Part shown: in pieces, positions 35,707 through 44,444 of the stretch
Layout of the letters: every line of letters begins with the position of its first letter
How positions within the stretch are numbered: the stretch's first letter is position 1
Source of the DNA: Brevundimonas nasdae
GTDB taxonomy: Bacteria; Pseudomonadota; Alphaproteobacteria; Caulobacterales; Caulobacteraceae
Assembly (NCBI RefSeq): GCF_016654005.1
Contig: NZ_JAEPWN010000007.1
Coordinates: 62,001 to 126,000, forward strand
Length of the DNA: 64,000 nucleotides
Reading direction: 5' to 3'
The notes under the pieces: model-generated
Told to the model about the DNA's origin: nothing
Databases searched by the model: none
The model's input: only the letters and a program-made list of their open reading frames with translations
Translations under genes and position numbers: made by a program

Positions 35707-37716
35707 ATGTTGCAAGATCTCCCGCCCCCTGCGCCCGCCCAATTGTCTGAAGTCGTGGTCACGGCGGCGCGTTTGCCGCCGGCGGCCGCCGACGCCGCCT
35801 TTTCGGTGGTGCGGCTGGATCAGGCGGTGCTGGCGCGCTCGACGCGGCTGGACGAGGCGCTGCGGTCCGTGCCTGCGGTGTCGCTGTTCCGGCGCACCAG
35901 CAGTCTGGCGGCCAATCCGACCACCCAGGGGATTTCGTTGCGCGCCATCGCGCCGTCGGGGGCGGGGCGGACATTGGTGACGCTGGACGGGGTTCCGTTG
36001 AACGATCCGTTCGGGGGCTGGGTGATCTGGTCGCAGGCCGCGCCGGAGATGCTGGAGCGCGTGGACATCGTACGCGGCGCCGGGGCCGGACCCTATGGCG
36101 CGGGCGCCCTGACCGGAACCATTGCGCTGAGCGAACGCGACAGAGGCGGGGTGCTGGACGCCTCGGTGATCGAACGAGGCGGGGCGCGGCTCGCGGGTTC
36201 CGGCTCGACCATGCTGGGGGCGGTCGGGGTGACCCTGTCGGGCCTTTATGAGACCAGCAACGGCTATACGCCCGTGCGCGGATCGGCGGCGGGGGCGGCG
36301 GACACGCCGCTGGATCTGGACAGTCGCAGCGCGGCCCTGCGGGTCGATGCGCCGCTGGATGGGCTGCACCTGCACGGCGCGACCCTGTCGCTTCGGGCCG
36401 CGACCTGGGAGGAGGATCGCGGATCGGGTCTGCTGAACACCCGCGCCAACGCCAGCGGCCACAGCCTCAGCGCCACGGCGGCCAAGGCGCCTGATCCGAA
36501 CGGCTACGGCTGGCGGCTGCAGGCGTGGCGGATCGACAGCAATCTGGCCAATAGTTCGGCCTCGGTCTCGGCGGATCGGTCGATCACGACCCCCGCTAAC
36601 GACCAGTACAAGACCCCGGCGACCGGCTGGGGCCTGAACGCCGCCCTGCGCCGCCGCGTGGCCCAGATCGGCGGCGGGCGGCTGGAGTGGGAGGTCGGCG
36701 CGGACGCCCGTTTCAACGACGGCCAGACCCAGGAATATTACACCTATGTCGGTCAGGGCTTCACGCGCGAGCGGCTGGCGGGCGGTGAGACATCCGTGGT
36801 CGGCGCCTATGTCGATGGATCCTGGACCGGCGGGCCGTGGCTGGTCGCGGGGGGCTTGCGGCTGGATCAGTGGAAGAATGAGAACGGGTTCCGCCTGGAA
36901 CGGCTGATCGCCACCGGCGTCCCCAGCGCCGACGTGAGGTTCGAGGATCGCTCGGGCGAGGTGGGCAGCGCGCGTCTGGCGGTGCGGCGACAACTGACGC
37001 CGGATGTCTCGGCTCGCGTCGCCGCCTATTCCGGGTTCCGCCCTGCGACCCTGAACGAGCTTTATCGCCCCTTCCGCGTCGGCAATGATCAGACGGTCGC
37101 CAACGCCGATCTGAAGCCGGAGGTGCTGACGGGCGTGGAGACCGGGCTGGCGTTTGACCGCGACGGCCTGACCTGGGGCGCCAGTCTGTTCTGGAACCGG
37201 ATCGAGGACGCCATCGTCAATGTGACCCTGAGTGAGAACGCCTCCGGCGTGACCCGCCAGCGCCAAAACGCGGGGACGATCGACGCCTGGGGCGTGGAGC
37301 TGAATGGATCGGCGGCGCTGACGCCCGCCCTGTCGCTGAACGCCGCCGTGTCCTGGACCGACGCTGAAGTGGACGGCGGAAGCGCCGCGCCGCAACTGAC
37401 GGGCCTGCGCCCCGCCCAGGCGCCGCGGTGGAGTGCGACGGCGGGGCTGGACTGGCGCGCGACCCAGCGCCTGACCCTGGCGACAGCGCTGCGCTATGAA
37501 TCCGCCCGGTTCGACGACGATCTGAACAGCCGGGTTCTGGACGCCGCCTTCACCCTGGACGCGCGGGCCGAGTGGGCGGTGAACGAGCGGACCCTGCTGT
37601 GGGTGGCGGCGGATAATCTGTTCAATGAGGACGTGCAGGTGTCCCAGACGGCCAACGGCGTCGCCGGTTACGGCCCGCCACGCACCCTCAGCGCGGGCCT
37701 GCGTCTGACCTACTGA
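35707..37716 (+). CDS. TonB-dependent receptor without a recognisable signal peptide
   Basis: 669 aa. Plug domain (SEVVVTAARLP, PTTQGISLRAIAPSGAGRTLVTLDGVPLNDPFGGWV, RVDIVRGAGAGPYGAGALTG) and barrel repeats ending AGLRLTY. The N-terminus MLQDLPPPAPAQ is short and not hydrophobic, and a TAA at 35698-35700 sits in frame just before it, so no export signal can be added. The plug starts almost at once, suggesting the original signal coding region was lost or shifted. It opens a cluster with PepSY, DUF2271, DUF4198, ApbE and a flavoreductase, typical of iron or heme uptake with cytoplasmic or periplasmic reduction. Confidence 0.85.
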   Translation: MLQDLPPPAPAQLSEVVVTAARLPPAAADAAFSVVRLDQAVLARSTRLDEALRSVPAVSLFRRTSSLAANPTTQGISLRAIAPSGAGRTLVTLDGVPLNDPFGGWVIWSQAAPEMLERVDIVRGAGAGPYGAGALTGTIALSERDRGGVLDASVIERGGARLAGSGSTMLGAVGVTLSGLYETSNGYTPVRGSAAGAADTPLDLDSRSAALRVDAPLDGLHLHGATLSLRAATWEEDRGSGLLNTRANASGHSLSATAAKAPDPNGYGWRLQAWRIDSNLANSSASVSADRSITTPANDQYKTPATGWGLNAALRRRVAQIGGGRLEWEVGADARFNDGQTQEYYTYVGQGFTRERLAGGETSVVGAYVDGSWTGGPWLVAGGLRLDQWKNENGFRLERLIATGVPSADVRFEDRSGEVGSARLAVRRQLTPDVSARVAAYSGFRPATLNELYRPFRVGNDQTVANADLKPEVLTGVETGLAFDRDGLTWGASLFWNRIEDAIVNVTLSENASGVTRQRQNAGTIDAWGVELNGSAALTPALSLNAAVSWTDAEVDGGSAAPQLTGLRPAQAPRWSATAGLDWRATQRLTLATALRYESARFDDDLNSRVLDAAFTLDARAEWAVNERTLLWVAADNLFNEDVQVSQTANGVAGYGPPRTLSAGLRLTY

Positions 37717-37797
37717 CCAGCTTGGCTGCGGGGCGGCGAAGGATTTGTCGCGAGGATCGCTATTGAAAGCCGTTCGCAGCAGTGGCAGAGCCACGAG

Positions 37798-38475
37798 GTG
37801 ACCGAACTCGCAACACAGCGTCCGCCAGAATCCGCCGTCAAGGGAGCAAAACCCAAGGCGGCGCTGAACAGCGCGCGTTCCTTCTGGCTGAAGCAGCTGC
37901 ACAGCTGGCACTGGATTTCGGCGGCGGTCAGCCTGGTGGGCATGATCCTGTTTGCGGTGACCGGCATCACCCTGAACCACGCGGGCTCCATCCCCGCCAC
38001 GCCGGTGACGGTGGAGCAGAAGGCGCAACTGCCCGCGCCCCTGCTGGAACGGCTGGCCGCGTTTCCCGAGGAGACGACCGATCCGGTTCCCGAGGCGGTT
38101 GCCCGCTGGGCCAAGACCGCCTTCAAGGTGGATGTGGCGGGCAAGCCGACCGAAACCACGCCGGAAGAAGTCTATGTGGCCCTGACCATTCCCGGCGGCG
38201 ACGGATGGCTGACCATCGACCGTTCAACGGGCGACGCTGTGCATGAGAAGACCACCCGTGGATGGATCGCCTACCTCAACGACCTGCATAAGGGCCGCAA
38301 CACCGGGGAGGTCTGGTTCTGGTTCATCGACGTCTTTGCGGTGGCCTGCACCCTCTTCGCCCTGACGGGGCTGGGCCTCATGTGGCTGCACGCCCGGGGC
38401 CGCCCGTCGACCTGGCCGCTGGCCGCGCTGGGCCTGCTCATTCCCGTCATCATCGCCCTGATCTTCATTCATTGA
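37798..38475 (+). CDS. PepSY-domain membrane protein
   Basis: 225 aa. TM helices at about residues 36-57, 172-194 and 205-224 enclose a periplasmic PepSY-like region. SFWLKQLHSWHWISAAVSLVGM and LNDLHKGRNTGEVWFWFIDVFAVA are the His-bearing helices typical of PepSY/PiuB-type heme or iron reductase subunits. GTG start; the spacing of a ribosome-binding site is poor (GAGG abuts the GTG). It follows the TonB receptor and precedes DUF2271/DUF4198 proteins; together these genes recur near TonB receptors and are assumed to reduce ferric siderophores. Confidence 0.85.
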   Translation: MTELATQRPPESAVKGAKPKAALNSARSFWLKQLHSWHWISAAVSLVGMILFAVTGITLNHAGSIPATPVTVEQKAQLPAPLLERLAAFPEETTDPVPEAVARWAKTAFKVDVAGKPTETTPEEVYVALTIPGGDGWLTIDRSTGDAVHEKTTRGWIAYLNDLHKGRNTGEVWFWFIDVFAVACTLFALTGLGLMWLHARGRPSTWPLAALGLLIPVIIALIFIH

Positions 38476-38487
38476 CCGAGTAAACCG

Positions 38488-38997
38488 ATGCGCATCCTCC
38501 CCGTTGTCATCACGACTGCTGGTCTTGCAGTCGCCGCCCCGGCCTTCGCCGCCGACCTGTCGGTGTCGGTCGAGATTCCACGCCTGAACACCGCATCCTA
38601 TCACCGGCCCTATGTCGCCGTGTGGATCGAGAAGCCGGACCAGACGGCGGAACGGACCCTGGCTGTCTGGTACCAGCAGACCCGCAACAACGAAGGCGAC
38701 GGCAAGGACTGGCTGAAGGACCTGCGCACCTGGTGGCGCAAGGGCGGCCGCGCGATGGCCCTGCCTGCCGACGGCGTGTCGGGCGCGACCCGTGCGCCGG
38801 GCCGCCAGACCATCACGGTCCCCGCCGCGCGCCTGAACGGCCTGCAGCCCGGCCAGTACAGCCTGGTCGTCGAGGCGGCCCGCGAACTGGGCGGGCGCGA
38901 GGTCGTGCGTGTTCCCTTCCGCTGGGGCGCGGCCAACACCGCCAACGCCGCAGGCTCAACCGAACTGGGCGCGGTCAGCGTCACCGTCTCTCGCTAA
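38488..38997 (+). CDS. DUF2271-family periplasmic protein
   Basis: 169 aa with a signal peptide cut after AFA (residue 22). The body has DUF2271 features: YHRPYVAVWIEKPD, TLAVWYQQ, DWLKDLRTWWR and GQYSLVVEAARELGGREVV, an immunoglobulin-like beta sandwich. It lies 12 nt after the PepSY gene and 11 nt before a DUF4198 gene. Function unknown; conserved co-occurrence with PepSY and flavoreductases points to redox support of iron uptake. Confidence 0.87.
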   Translation: MRILPVVITTAGLAVAAPAFAADLSVSVEIPRLNTASYHRPYVAVWIEKPDQTAERTLAVWYQQTRNNEGDGKDWLKDLRTWWRKGGRAMALPADGVSGATRAPGRQTITVPAARLNGLQPGQYSLVVEAARELGGREVVRVPFRWGAANTANAAGSTELGAVSVTVSR

Positions 38998-39008
38998 GGA
39001 CTGAAACC

Positions 39009-39809
39009 ATGAAGAAGACCATCGCCCTTCTGACCCTGGCTGCGGCCCTTGCCGCGCCGATGGCGGCTCAGGCCCACCGCGCCTGGCTGGCCCCGACCTC
39101 CACCGTTCTGTCGGGCAATGACGCCTGGGTCGGTTTCGACGGCGGATCGTCGAACCAGGTCTTCAGCGCCGACCACGCCGCCATGCGTCTGGACAATGTG
39201 GCCATCACCGCGCCTGACGGATCGGCGGTCCAGCCCGAACATGTGATGCAAGGGCAGTATCGGTCGACCTTCGACGTGCATCTGACGCAGAACGGCACCT
39301 ACAAGATCGCCAATGTCTCCAGCGGCGTGAACGCCAGCTACAAGCTGAACGGCGAACAGAAGCGCTGGCGCGGCGCGGCGGCGGAGTTCCCTTCGGGCCT
39401 GCCTGCGGGCGCGACCGACGTGCAGGCGACCCGCAACGCCAGCCGCATCGAAACCTTCGTCACCCTGAACAACGCCACCAACAGCGTCTTCGCCCCGACC
39501 GGCCACGGTCTGGAACTGGTCCCGGTGACCCATCCCAATGATCTGGCCGAGGGCGAGGCGGCGACCTTCAAGCTGCTGAAGGACGGCCAGCCTGCGTCGG
39601 GCGTCGAGGTCACCGTGGCGCGCGGCGGTCAGCGTTACCGCAACGCCCCCGAAGAGATCACGACCACGACCGGCGCAGACGGCACCTTCTCGATCACCTG
39701 GCCGGTGGCGGGCCTGTACTGGCTGAACGCCTCGGTCCGCACGCCGGGCGTGGGTCAGGAGTTGGGAACGAACGCCAGCTATGTGGCGGCGCTGGAAGTC
39801 CTGCCCTAA
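39009..39809 (+). CDS. DUF4198-family periplasmic protein
   Basis: 266 aa with signal peptide MKKTIALLTLAAALAAP, mature start near HRAWLAPT. The His-first mature end and the beta-rich body (YRSTFDVHLTQNGTYKI, GHGLELVPVTHPNDLAEGEAA, LKDGQPASGVEVTVARGG) match the DUF4198 / NikM-like family, which has metal-binding His at the N-terminus. AAGGA precedes the ATG. It probably binds a metal or acts as an envelope partner of the receptor; no direct evidence of substrate. Confidence 0.87.
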   Translation: MKKTIALLTLAAALAAPMAAQAHRAWLAPTSTVLSGNDAWVGFDGGSSNQVFSADHAAMRLDNVAITAPDGSAVQPEHVMQGQYRSTFDVHLTQNGTYKIANVSSGVNASYKLNGEQKRWRGAAAEFPSGLPAGATDVQATRNASRIETFVTLNNATNSVFAPTGHGLELVPVTHPNDLAEGEAATFKLLKDGQPASGVEVTVARGGQRYRNAPEEITTTTGADGTFSITWPVAGLYWLNASVRTPGVGQELGTNASYVAALEVLP

Positions 39810-39818
39810 GTCCGGGGC

Positions 39819-40913
39819 ATGTCCGACAATCCATTCTCTCGCGGCTCGCGCGGTGCGCCGCCCGCCATCACCATCGGCGACCCGGTCCCGCTGGGGGACC
39901 GGGCCGACAATCGCGTCCTGATCCCGGTCATGGAAGGCGGCCCGCCGCGTCCGCCCAGCGACCTCATCCGCGCCCTTGACGGCCAGACCATGGGCACGAC
40001 CTGGAGCGCGCGGGTCATCGCACCCCCTGGCGTGGACGAGGCGGCGCTCCGCACCGCTATCGAAGAAGAACTGGCTGCGGTCGTCGCCGTCTTCAGCCCG
40101 TGGGAGTTCAACAGCGAGATCAGTCGCTTCAACGCCGCGCCCGAAGGGACATGGGCGGTGTCCGATCCGATGTGGGCCGTGCTGAACGCAGCCATGGACC
40201 TGGGCGACGAGACGAATGGCGCGGTCGATCCGACGCTGGGCGCGTTGGTTGATCTGTGGGGCTTTGGTCCGCCCGGTCCGCGCTCGGCCCTGCTGCCCGT
40301 GCCCTCGGATGAAGAGATCGAGGCGGCGCGCAAGGTCTCGGGTTGGCAGAAACTGCGGATGCACCGCGACGCCCAGGCCGTGGTGCAGATCGGCGGGATG
40401 AAGCTGGACTTCTCCGGCATCGCCAAGGGCTATGCGGTTGACCGGGTGTCGGAGCGTCTGACGGCCCTGGGCGCGACCTCGCACCTGATCGAGATCGGCG
40501 GCGAACTGAAGGGGCGCGGCGTCAAGCCGGACGCCCAGCCCTGGTGGGTCGAGATCGAACGCATCGAGGGTTCCCCCGCGCCGCGCACGGTGGCGGCTCT
40601 GGTTGATCTGGCCGTGGCGACCAGCGGCGACTACCGCCGCGCCTTCACCCACAAGGGCCGTCTTTATCCGCATACGTTGAACGGGGCGACGGGACAGCCA
40701 GTCGACAATGGCCTGGCCTCGGTCACCGTGCTGCACGCTTCGGCCATGATGGCGGACGCCTACGCCACGGCCCTGACGGTGCTGGGGCCGGTCGATGGTC
40801 CTGAATACGCCGAGGCGATTGGGCTGGCCGCCCATTTCGTCGCGCGGACCGAGGCCGGTCTGGTCGAAAGCCTGACGCCCGCCTTCGCCGCCATGATGGA
40901 TGAGGCCGGGTGA
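39819..40913 (+). CDS. apbE: FAD:protein FMN transferase (ApbE family)
   Basis: 364 aa Mg-dependent flavin transferase that attaches FMN from FAD to a Thr/Ser of a target protein. Motifs: MGTTWSARV, WEFNSEISRFN, GGMKLDFSGIAKGYAVD, EIGGELKGRG, TSGDYRR, YPHTLNGATGQPVDN and MMADAYATAL with the metal-binding Asp. Unlike many ApbE proteins, no signal peptide or lipobox is visible; the first 45 residues are polar and proline-rich, so it would act in the cytoplasm. The flavoreductase gene overlaps its stop (GTGA). The flavinylation target is not obvious here; none of the neighbours shows a clear flavinylation motif. Confidence 0.92.
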   Translation: MSDNPFSRGSRGAPPAITIGDPVPLGDRADNRVLIPVMEGGPPRPPSDLIRALDGQTMGTTWSARVIAPPGVDEAALRTAIEEELAAVVAVFSPWEFNSEISRFNAAPEGTWAVSDPMWAVLNAAMDLGDETNGAVDPTLGALVDLWGFGPPGPRSALLPVPSDEEIEAARKVSGWQKLRMHRDAQAVVQIGGMKLDFSGIAKGYAVDRVSERLTALGATSHLIEIGGELKGRGVKPDAQPWWVEIERIEGSPAPRTVAALVDLAVATSGDYRRAFTHKGRLYPHTLNGATGQPVDNGLASVTVLHASAMMADAYATALTVLGPVDGPEYAEAIGLAAHFVARTEAGLVESLTPAFAAMMDEAG

Positions 40914-42274
40914 CATCAGATCCGCAGCGCTGGCTGTGGGCGGTCGGGGCGGTTGTTCTCTGGCTGGCCCTGATCGCCCTGACCGTCTGGCGCCAGCGTC
41001 GGGCCAGGGCGGCGGCGCGTGCGCAATCCACGGCCATGGCGGGGGCAGGCGAAGGCCAGGCGGTGCTGGTCGCCTTCGCCAGCCAGACCGGGTTTGGCGA
41101 GGAACTGGCCTGGATGACGGCGCGGGCGCTGGGCGACGGCGGCGTGGGGGCGCGGGTCGTGTCGTTCGGCGATCTGGACGCCGAGACGCTGAAGGCGACA
41201 GACCGGGCGTTGCTGATCGTGTCGACGACGGGCGAGGGTGATCCGCCGGACAGCGCCGTGCGCTTCGTGCGCAAGATCATGGGCGCCGAGGCCGACCTGT
41301 CGAACCTGCACTTCGGTCTGCTGGCGCTGGGCGACCGGTCCTATGACGCCTTCTGCGGCTTCGGTCACGCAGTGGACGGCTGGCTGCTCCGTTCGGGCGC
41401 TCAGCCCCTGTTCGACATGGTTGAGGTCGATGACGGCGATGCGGGCGCCATCCGCCACTGGCAGCACCAGTTGAACCAGATCACCGGCAGCGTGACCGCA
41501 CCCGACTGGACCCCGCCCGCCTATGATCAATGGCGACTGGTCGAGCGCGTGCTGGCCAATCCGGGCAGTCCGGGCGGAGAAGCGCATCATCTGGCGTTCG
41601 AGCCTGTCGGGACCCTGCCCGACTGGGCCGCTGGCGACATAGCCGAAATCGGCCTGCCGCCGCGTGACGGCATAACGCCCGGTTCGCGCGAATACTCCAT
41701 CGCCTCCCTGCCGTCGGACGGCCGGGTCGAGTTCCTGATCCGCCTGATGCGCCATGCCGACGGGACGCCGGGGCTGGCCTCGGGCTGGCTGACGCAGGAC
41801 CTGAAGGTCGGCGACGTCATCGACATGCGGCTGCGCGCCAACCGCAGCTTCCACGGCCCGTCGGACGAAACCCCGATGATCCTGATCGGCAACGGCACCG
41901 GGATCGCGGGCCTGCGCGCGCATCTGAAGGCCAGGTCGGCGGCGGGCGGCGCCTGGTTGCTGTTCGGCGAGCGGACGCAGGCGCACGACGCCTTCTTCGA
42001 TGCAGAGCTTCAGGCCTGGCTGACGTCAGGCGTCCTGACCCGGCTGGACCGGTCCTTCTCACGCGACGCAGGCGATGGCCGGTATGTGCAGGCCCTGGTG
42101 ACGGCGGCGTCTGACGACCTGCGGGCATGGGTCTCGCGCGGCGCGGTCATCTATGTCTGCGGCAGCCTGGAGGGCATGGCGTCGGGCGTTCATGCCGCGC
42201 TGGAACAGGCGTTGGGCGCTGAGGTACTGCTGCAGATGCTGGAAGACGGGCGCTATCGGCGCGACGTGTATTGA
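40910..42274 (+). CDS. Membrane-anchored flavodoxin/ferredoxin-NADP reductase-type flavoprotein (sulfite reductase alpha-like)
   Basis: 454 aa. One N-terminal TM helix (about 8-28), then a flavodoxin domain (VAFASQTGFGEELA, STTGEGDPP, LALGDRSYDAFCGFG) and an FAD/NAD(P)-binding reductase half (REYSIASLPSDG, MILIGNGTGIAGLRA, ALVTAASDDLRAWV, YVCGSLEGMASGV). The layout resembles CysJ/P450 reductase with a shortened connecting domain. GTG start overlaps the apbE stop. It likely passes electrons from NADPH to the PepSY membrane protein for ferric siderophore reduction; that link is inferred from context. Confidence 0.88.
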   Translation: MTSDPQRWLWAVGAVVLWLALIALTVWRQRRARAAARAQSTAMAGAGEGQAVLVAFASQTGFGEELAWMTARALGDGGVGARVVSFGDLDAETLKATDRALLIVSTTGEGDPPDSAVRFVRKIMGAEADLSNLHFGLLALGDRSYDAFCGFGHAVDGWLLRSGAQPLFDMVEVDDGDAGAIRHWQHQLNQITGSVTAPDWTPPAYDQWRLVERVLANPGSPGGEAHHLAFEPVGTLPDWAAGDIAEIGLPPRDGITPGSREYSIASLPSDGRVEFLIRLMRHADGTPGLASGWLTQDLKVGDVIDMRLRANRSFHGPSDETPMILIGNGTGIAGLRAHLKARSAAGGAWLLFGERTQAHDAFFDAELQAWLTSGVLTRLDRSFSRDAGDGRYVQALVTAASDDLRAWVSRGAVIYVCGSLEGMASGVHAALEQALGAEVLLQMLEDGRYRRDVY

Positions 42275-42286
42275 GTCCCAAAAACC

Positions 42287-42390
42287 CGTCATCCTAGGCC
42301 CTGTGCCTAGGATCCATACGCTCCGTCGATGAAGGTGAGACACGGTCGCCATCGGGAGTATGGATCCTCGCCACAAGGGCGAGGATGACG
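42287..42390. repeat. 104-bp palindromic intergenic element
   Basis: Outer ends CGTCATCCT and AGGATGACG are inverted, as are the inner GGATCCATAC (42310-42319) and GTATGGATCC (42358-42367). Each 33-bp half also folds on itself (CCTAGG-CCTGTG-CCTAGG and CTCGCC-ACAA-GGGCGAG). It fills the gap between convergent genes and may serve as their terminator. The structure is that of a dispersed palindromic or MITE-like repeat. Confidence 0.7.
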
Positions 42391-42399
42391 ACTTAAAAG

Positions 42400-43794
42400 T
42401 CAGCCCAGGCGCCCCAGCAGTTCCGCCGCGAAGGTGGACAGGGTGTCGTCGCGGGCGCCCATGACGATGATGCGGTCGCCGGGTTGGGCTAGTTCCAAAA
42501 TACGCTCGCCACAGGCGGCGCGGTCGGGCAGGGCCTCGGCGTTGCGGCCGGCGGCGCGGACGCCCGAGGCGATGTCCTGCGACCCCACGCTGCGGTCGGT
42601 GGTGCCGCCGTAATAGACGGGCTCCGGCATCAGCAGCACGTCGTCCGGGCGCATCAGACCAGCGAAGCCTTCGATGAACTCGTCCTTCATCAGCTTCAGC
42701 GGGCCGAAGCCGTGGGGCTGGAACAGGATCAGCAGGCGGCCATCGAAGGCGTGCAGGGTCTTCAGGGTGGCGGCGATCTTGTCCGGGTTATGGGCGAAAT
42801 CGTCGATGACGGTGACGCCGCCCGCCGTGCCGACCACCTCCATGCGGCGGCGGATGCCTGCAAATGTCGCCAGGGCCGCGACCGCCTCGCCCACCGGCAC
42901 GCCCAGAGCCTTGACCGCGCCCAGCGCCGCCAGGGCGTTGGCGACATTGTGGGCGCCTGGAACGTTCAGGACGGCGTCATATTCGCTCCAGCCCGCGATC
43001 AGGCGGAACTTCATTCCGGTGGGCAGGGGCTGCAGGTCGTGGGCGGACAGGTCGGCCTGTTCTTCGCCCAGCGCGAAGGTGATCGCCTTGCCCGCAGACA
43101 GCATCTGGGCCAGGGCGGCCGTCTCGGGGTTGTCCAGGTTCAGCACCGCCGTCTGGGCCCGGTCGACGAAGCCGCCGAACAGGTCCCGAAGCTCCTCCAT
43201 CGACTTGTGATCCAGCGAGATGTTGGAGACGACGGCGACGGTGGGATTGTAGCGGGCGATGGAGCCGTCGCTTTCGTCCACCTCGGCGGCGAACAGATCA
43301 GGGCCGCCGATCAGGGCGCTGGCGAAGGGGTGGTCGGCGTCGGCGAAATTCTTCATCACCGCGCCGTTGACGACGGTCGGGTTGCGGCCCGTCTGGTGCA
43401 GGATCCAGGCGATCATGCCGGTGATGGTGGATTTGCCGCTGGTCCCTGCGACGCCGATCGAGGTCGGGGCGGCGTTGAACAACTGGCTGAGCAGTTCGGG
43501 GCGGGTCTGGATGCGGGCGCCCGCGCGTCTGGCGGCGCCGATGTCGGGCACCGTCTCCTCGATGGCGCCGGTGGCGATGACCTGCTGGCTGGCGCGGGTG
43601 ACGCCCGATCCGTCCTGCGGGTGCAGGGTCACGCCGTGGGCGCGCAGCCAGTCGAACTTCTCGGGCGTGCGGCCCTGATCCCGCGCCCGGTCGGAGCCTT
43701 CGATGGGGAAGCCCTGCGCCTGGACGATCATGGCCAGAGGCAGCATCCCGGACCCGCCGATGCCGCAGAAGAAGTAGGAGACGGTGTCGGTCAT
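42400..43794 (-). CDS. Mur ligase family protein (MurC/Mpl-like)
   Basis: 464 aa. N-terminal Rossmann-like domain with FFCGIGGSGMLPLAM and EGSDRARDQ, ATP-binding GTSGKSTITGMIAWIL, DEVDESDGSI, and the C-terminal ligase domain ending with DRIIVMGARDDTLS. This is the MurC/Mpl branch, joining L-alanine or a recycled murein peptide to UDP-MurNAc. The next two plus-strand genes include an LD-carboxypeptidase, so a peptidoglycan-recycling (Mpl-like) role is favoured over the essential MurC, which normally sits in the division cluster. The start at 43794 removes an upstream shadow extension. Confidence 0.8.
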   Translation of the reverse strand: MTDTVSYFFCGIGGSGMLPLAMIVQAQGFPIEGSDRARDQGRTPEKFDWLRAHGVTLHPQDGSGVTRASQQVIATGAIEETVPDIGAARRAGARIQTRPELLSQLFNAAPTSIGVAGTSGKSTITGMIAWILHQTGRNPTVVNGAVMKNFADADHPFASALIGGPDLFAAEVDESDGSIARYNPTVAVVSNISLDHKSMEELRDLFGGFVDRAQTAVLNLDNPETAALAQMLSAGKAITFALGEEQADLSAHDLQPLPTGMKFRLIAGWSEYDAVLNVPGAHNVANALAALGAVKALGVPVGEAVAALATFAGIRRRMEVVGTAGGVTVIDDFAHNPDKIAATLKTLHAFDGRLLILFQPHGFGPLKLMKDEFIEGFAGLMRPDDVLLMPEPVYYGGTTDRSVGSQDIASGVRAAGRNAEALPDRAACGERILELAQPGDRIIVMGARDDTLSTFAAELLGRLG

Positions 43795-43865
43795 GGTGCG
43801 ATAGGAATGCCATCGGCGCCCGACGGCGGCGCCTGGAAGCTCAAATGAATCCGTCAGGAGATGTC

Positions 43866-44444
43866 GTGGCCCTGGAACTCGATCCCCGCAAGACCGCATT
43901 GGTGATGATCGATCTGCAAAAGGGAATTCTGGGTGCGCCGCGAGCGCCCCATTCGGTCGAAGACGTACTGTCCCGCAACATCACCATCGCCCGCGCGCTG
44001 AAGGCCGCAGGCGGCCTGATTGTGCCGGTGCGGGTGGATTTCGGTCCAGGCGGATCGCTGGCGCCCAAGGGCCTGATCGACGCGGAGGCGCTGCCTGCCT
44101 TGCCCGATGATTTCGCCGAACTTCGTCCCGAGGTGCTGGCGCTGAAGCCTGATCTGATCGTGACCAAGCGCCAGTGGGGCGCCTTCCACGGCACGGAGCT
44201 GGATCTGGCCCTGCGTCGGCATGGGATCACGACCGTGCTGCTGACCGGCGTGGCCACCAACTTCGGCGTCGAGTCCACCGCGCGCGAGGGCTGGTCGCTG
44301 GATTACAATATGGTGGTGGTCGAGGATGCGTGCAGCACCTTCTCGGCCGAGTGGCACGGCTTTTCGGTCACGGCGATCCTGCCGCGCGTCTCGCGCCTGC
44401 GTTCCACCGCCGAGGTCCTGGCCGCGCTGGAGACGGCTGCGTGA
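43866..44444 (+). CDS. Isochorismatase-family hydrolase with Gly in place of the catalytic Cys
   Basis: 192 aa. GTG 43866 is chosen over ATG 43845 because AGGAG lies 5 nt before it. The fold signature MIDLQKGI (Asp16), VTKRQWGAFHGTELD (Lys101) and LLTGVATNFGVESTAREG are clear. In amidohydrolase members the position of Gly134 is the nucleophilic Cys. Cys-less members with the GVATNxGVE form exist, including isochorismatases proper, so activity of another kind is possible. It overlaps the LD-carboxypeptidase gene by GTGA. Substrate unknown. Confidence 0.85.
   Translation: MALELDPRKTALVMIDLQKGILGAPRAPHSVEDVLSRNITIARALKAAGGLIVPVRVDFGPGGSLAPKGLIDAEALPALPDDFAELRPEVLALKPDLIVTKRQWGAFHGTELDLALRRHGITTVLLTGVATNFGVESTAREGWSLDYNMVVVEDACSTFSAEWHGFSVTAILPRVSRLRSTAEVLAALETAA

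Noticed and set aside
35692..40916. Very long antisense frames opposite the second receptor and the DUF4198/apbE genes
   Set aside because: Same GC shadow effect; the plus-strand genes have clear families, signals and starts.
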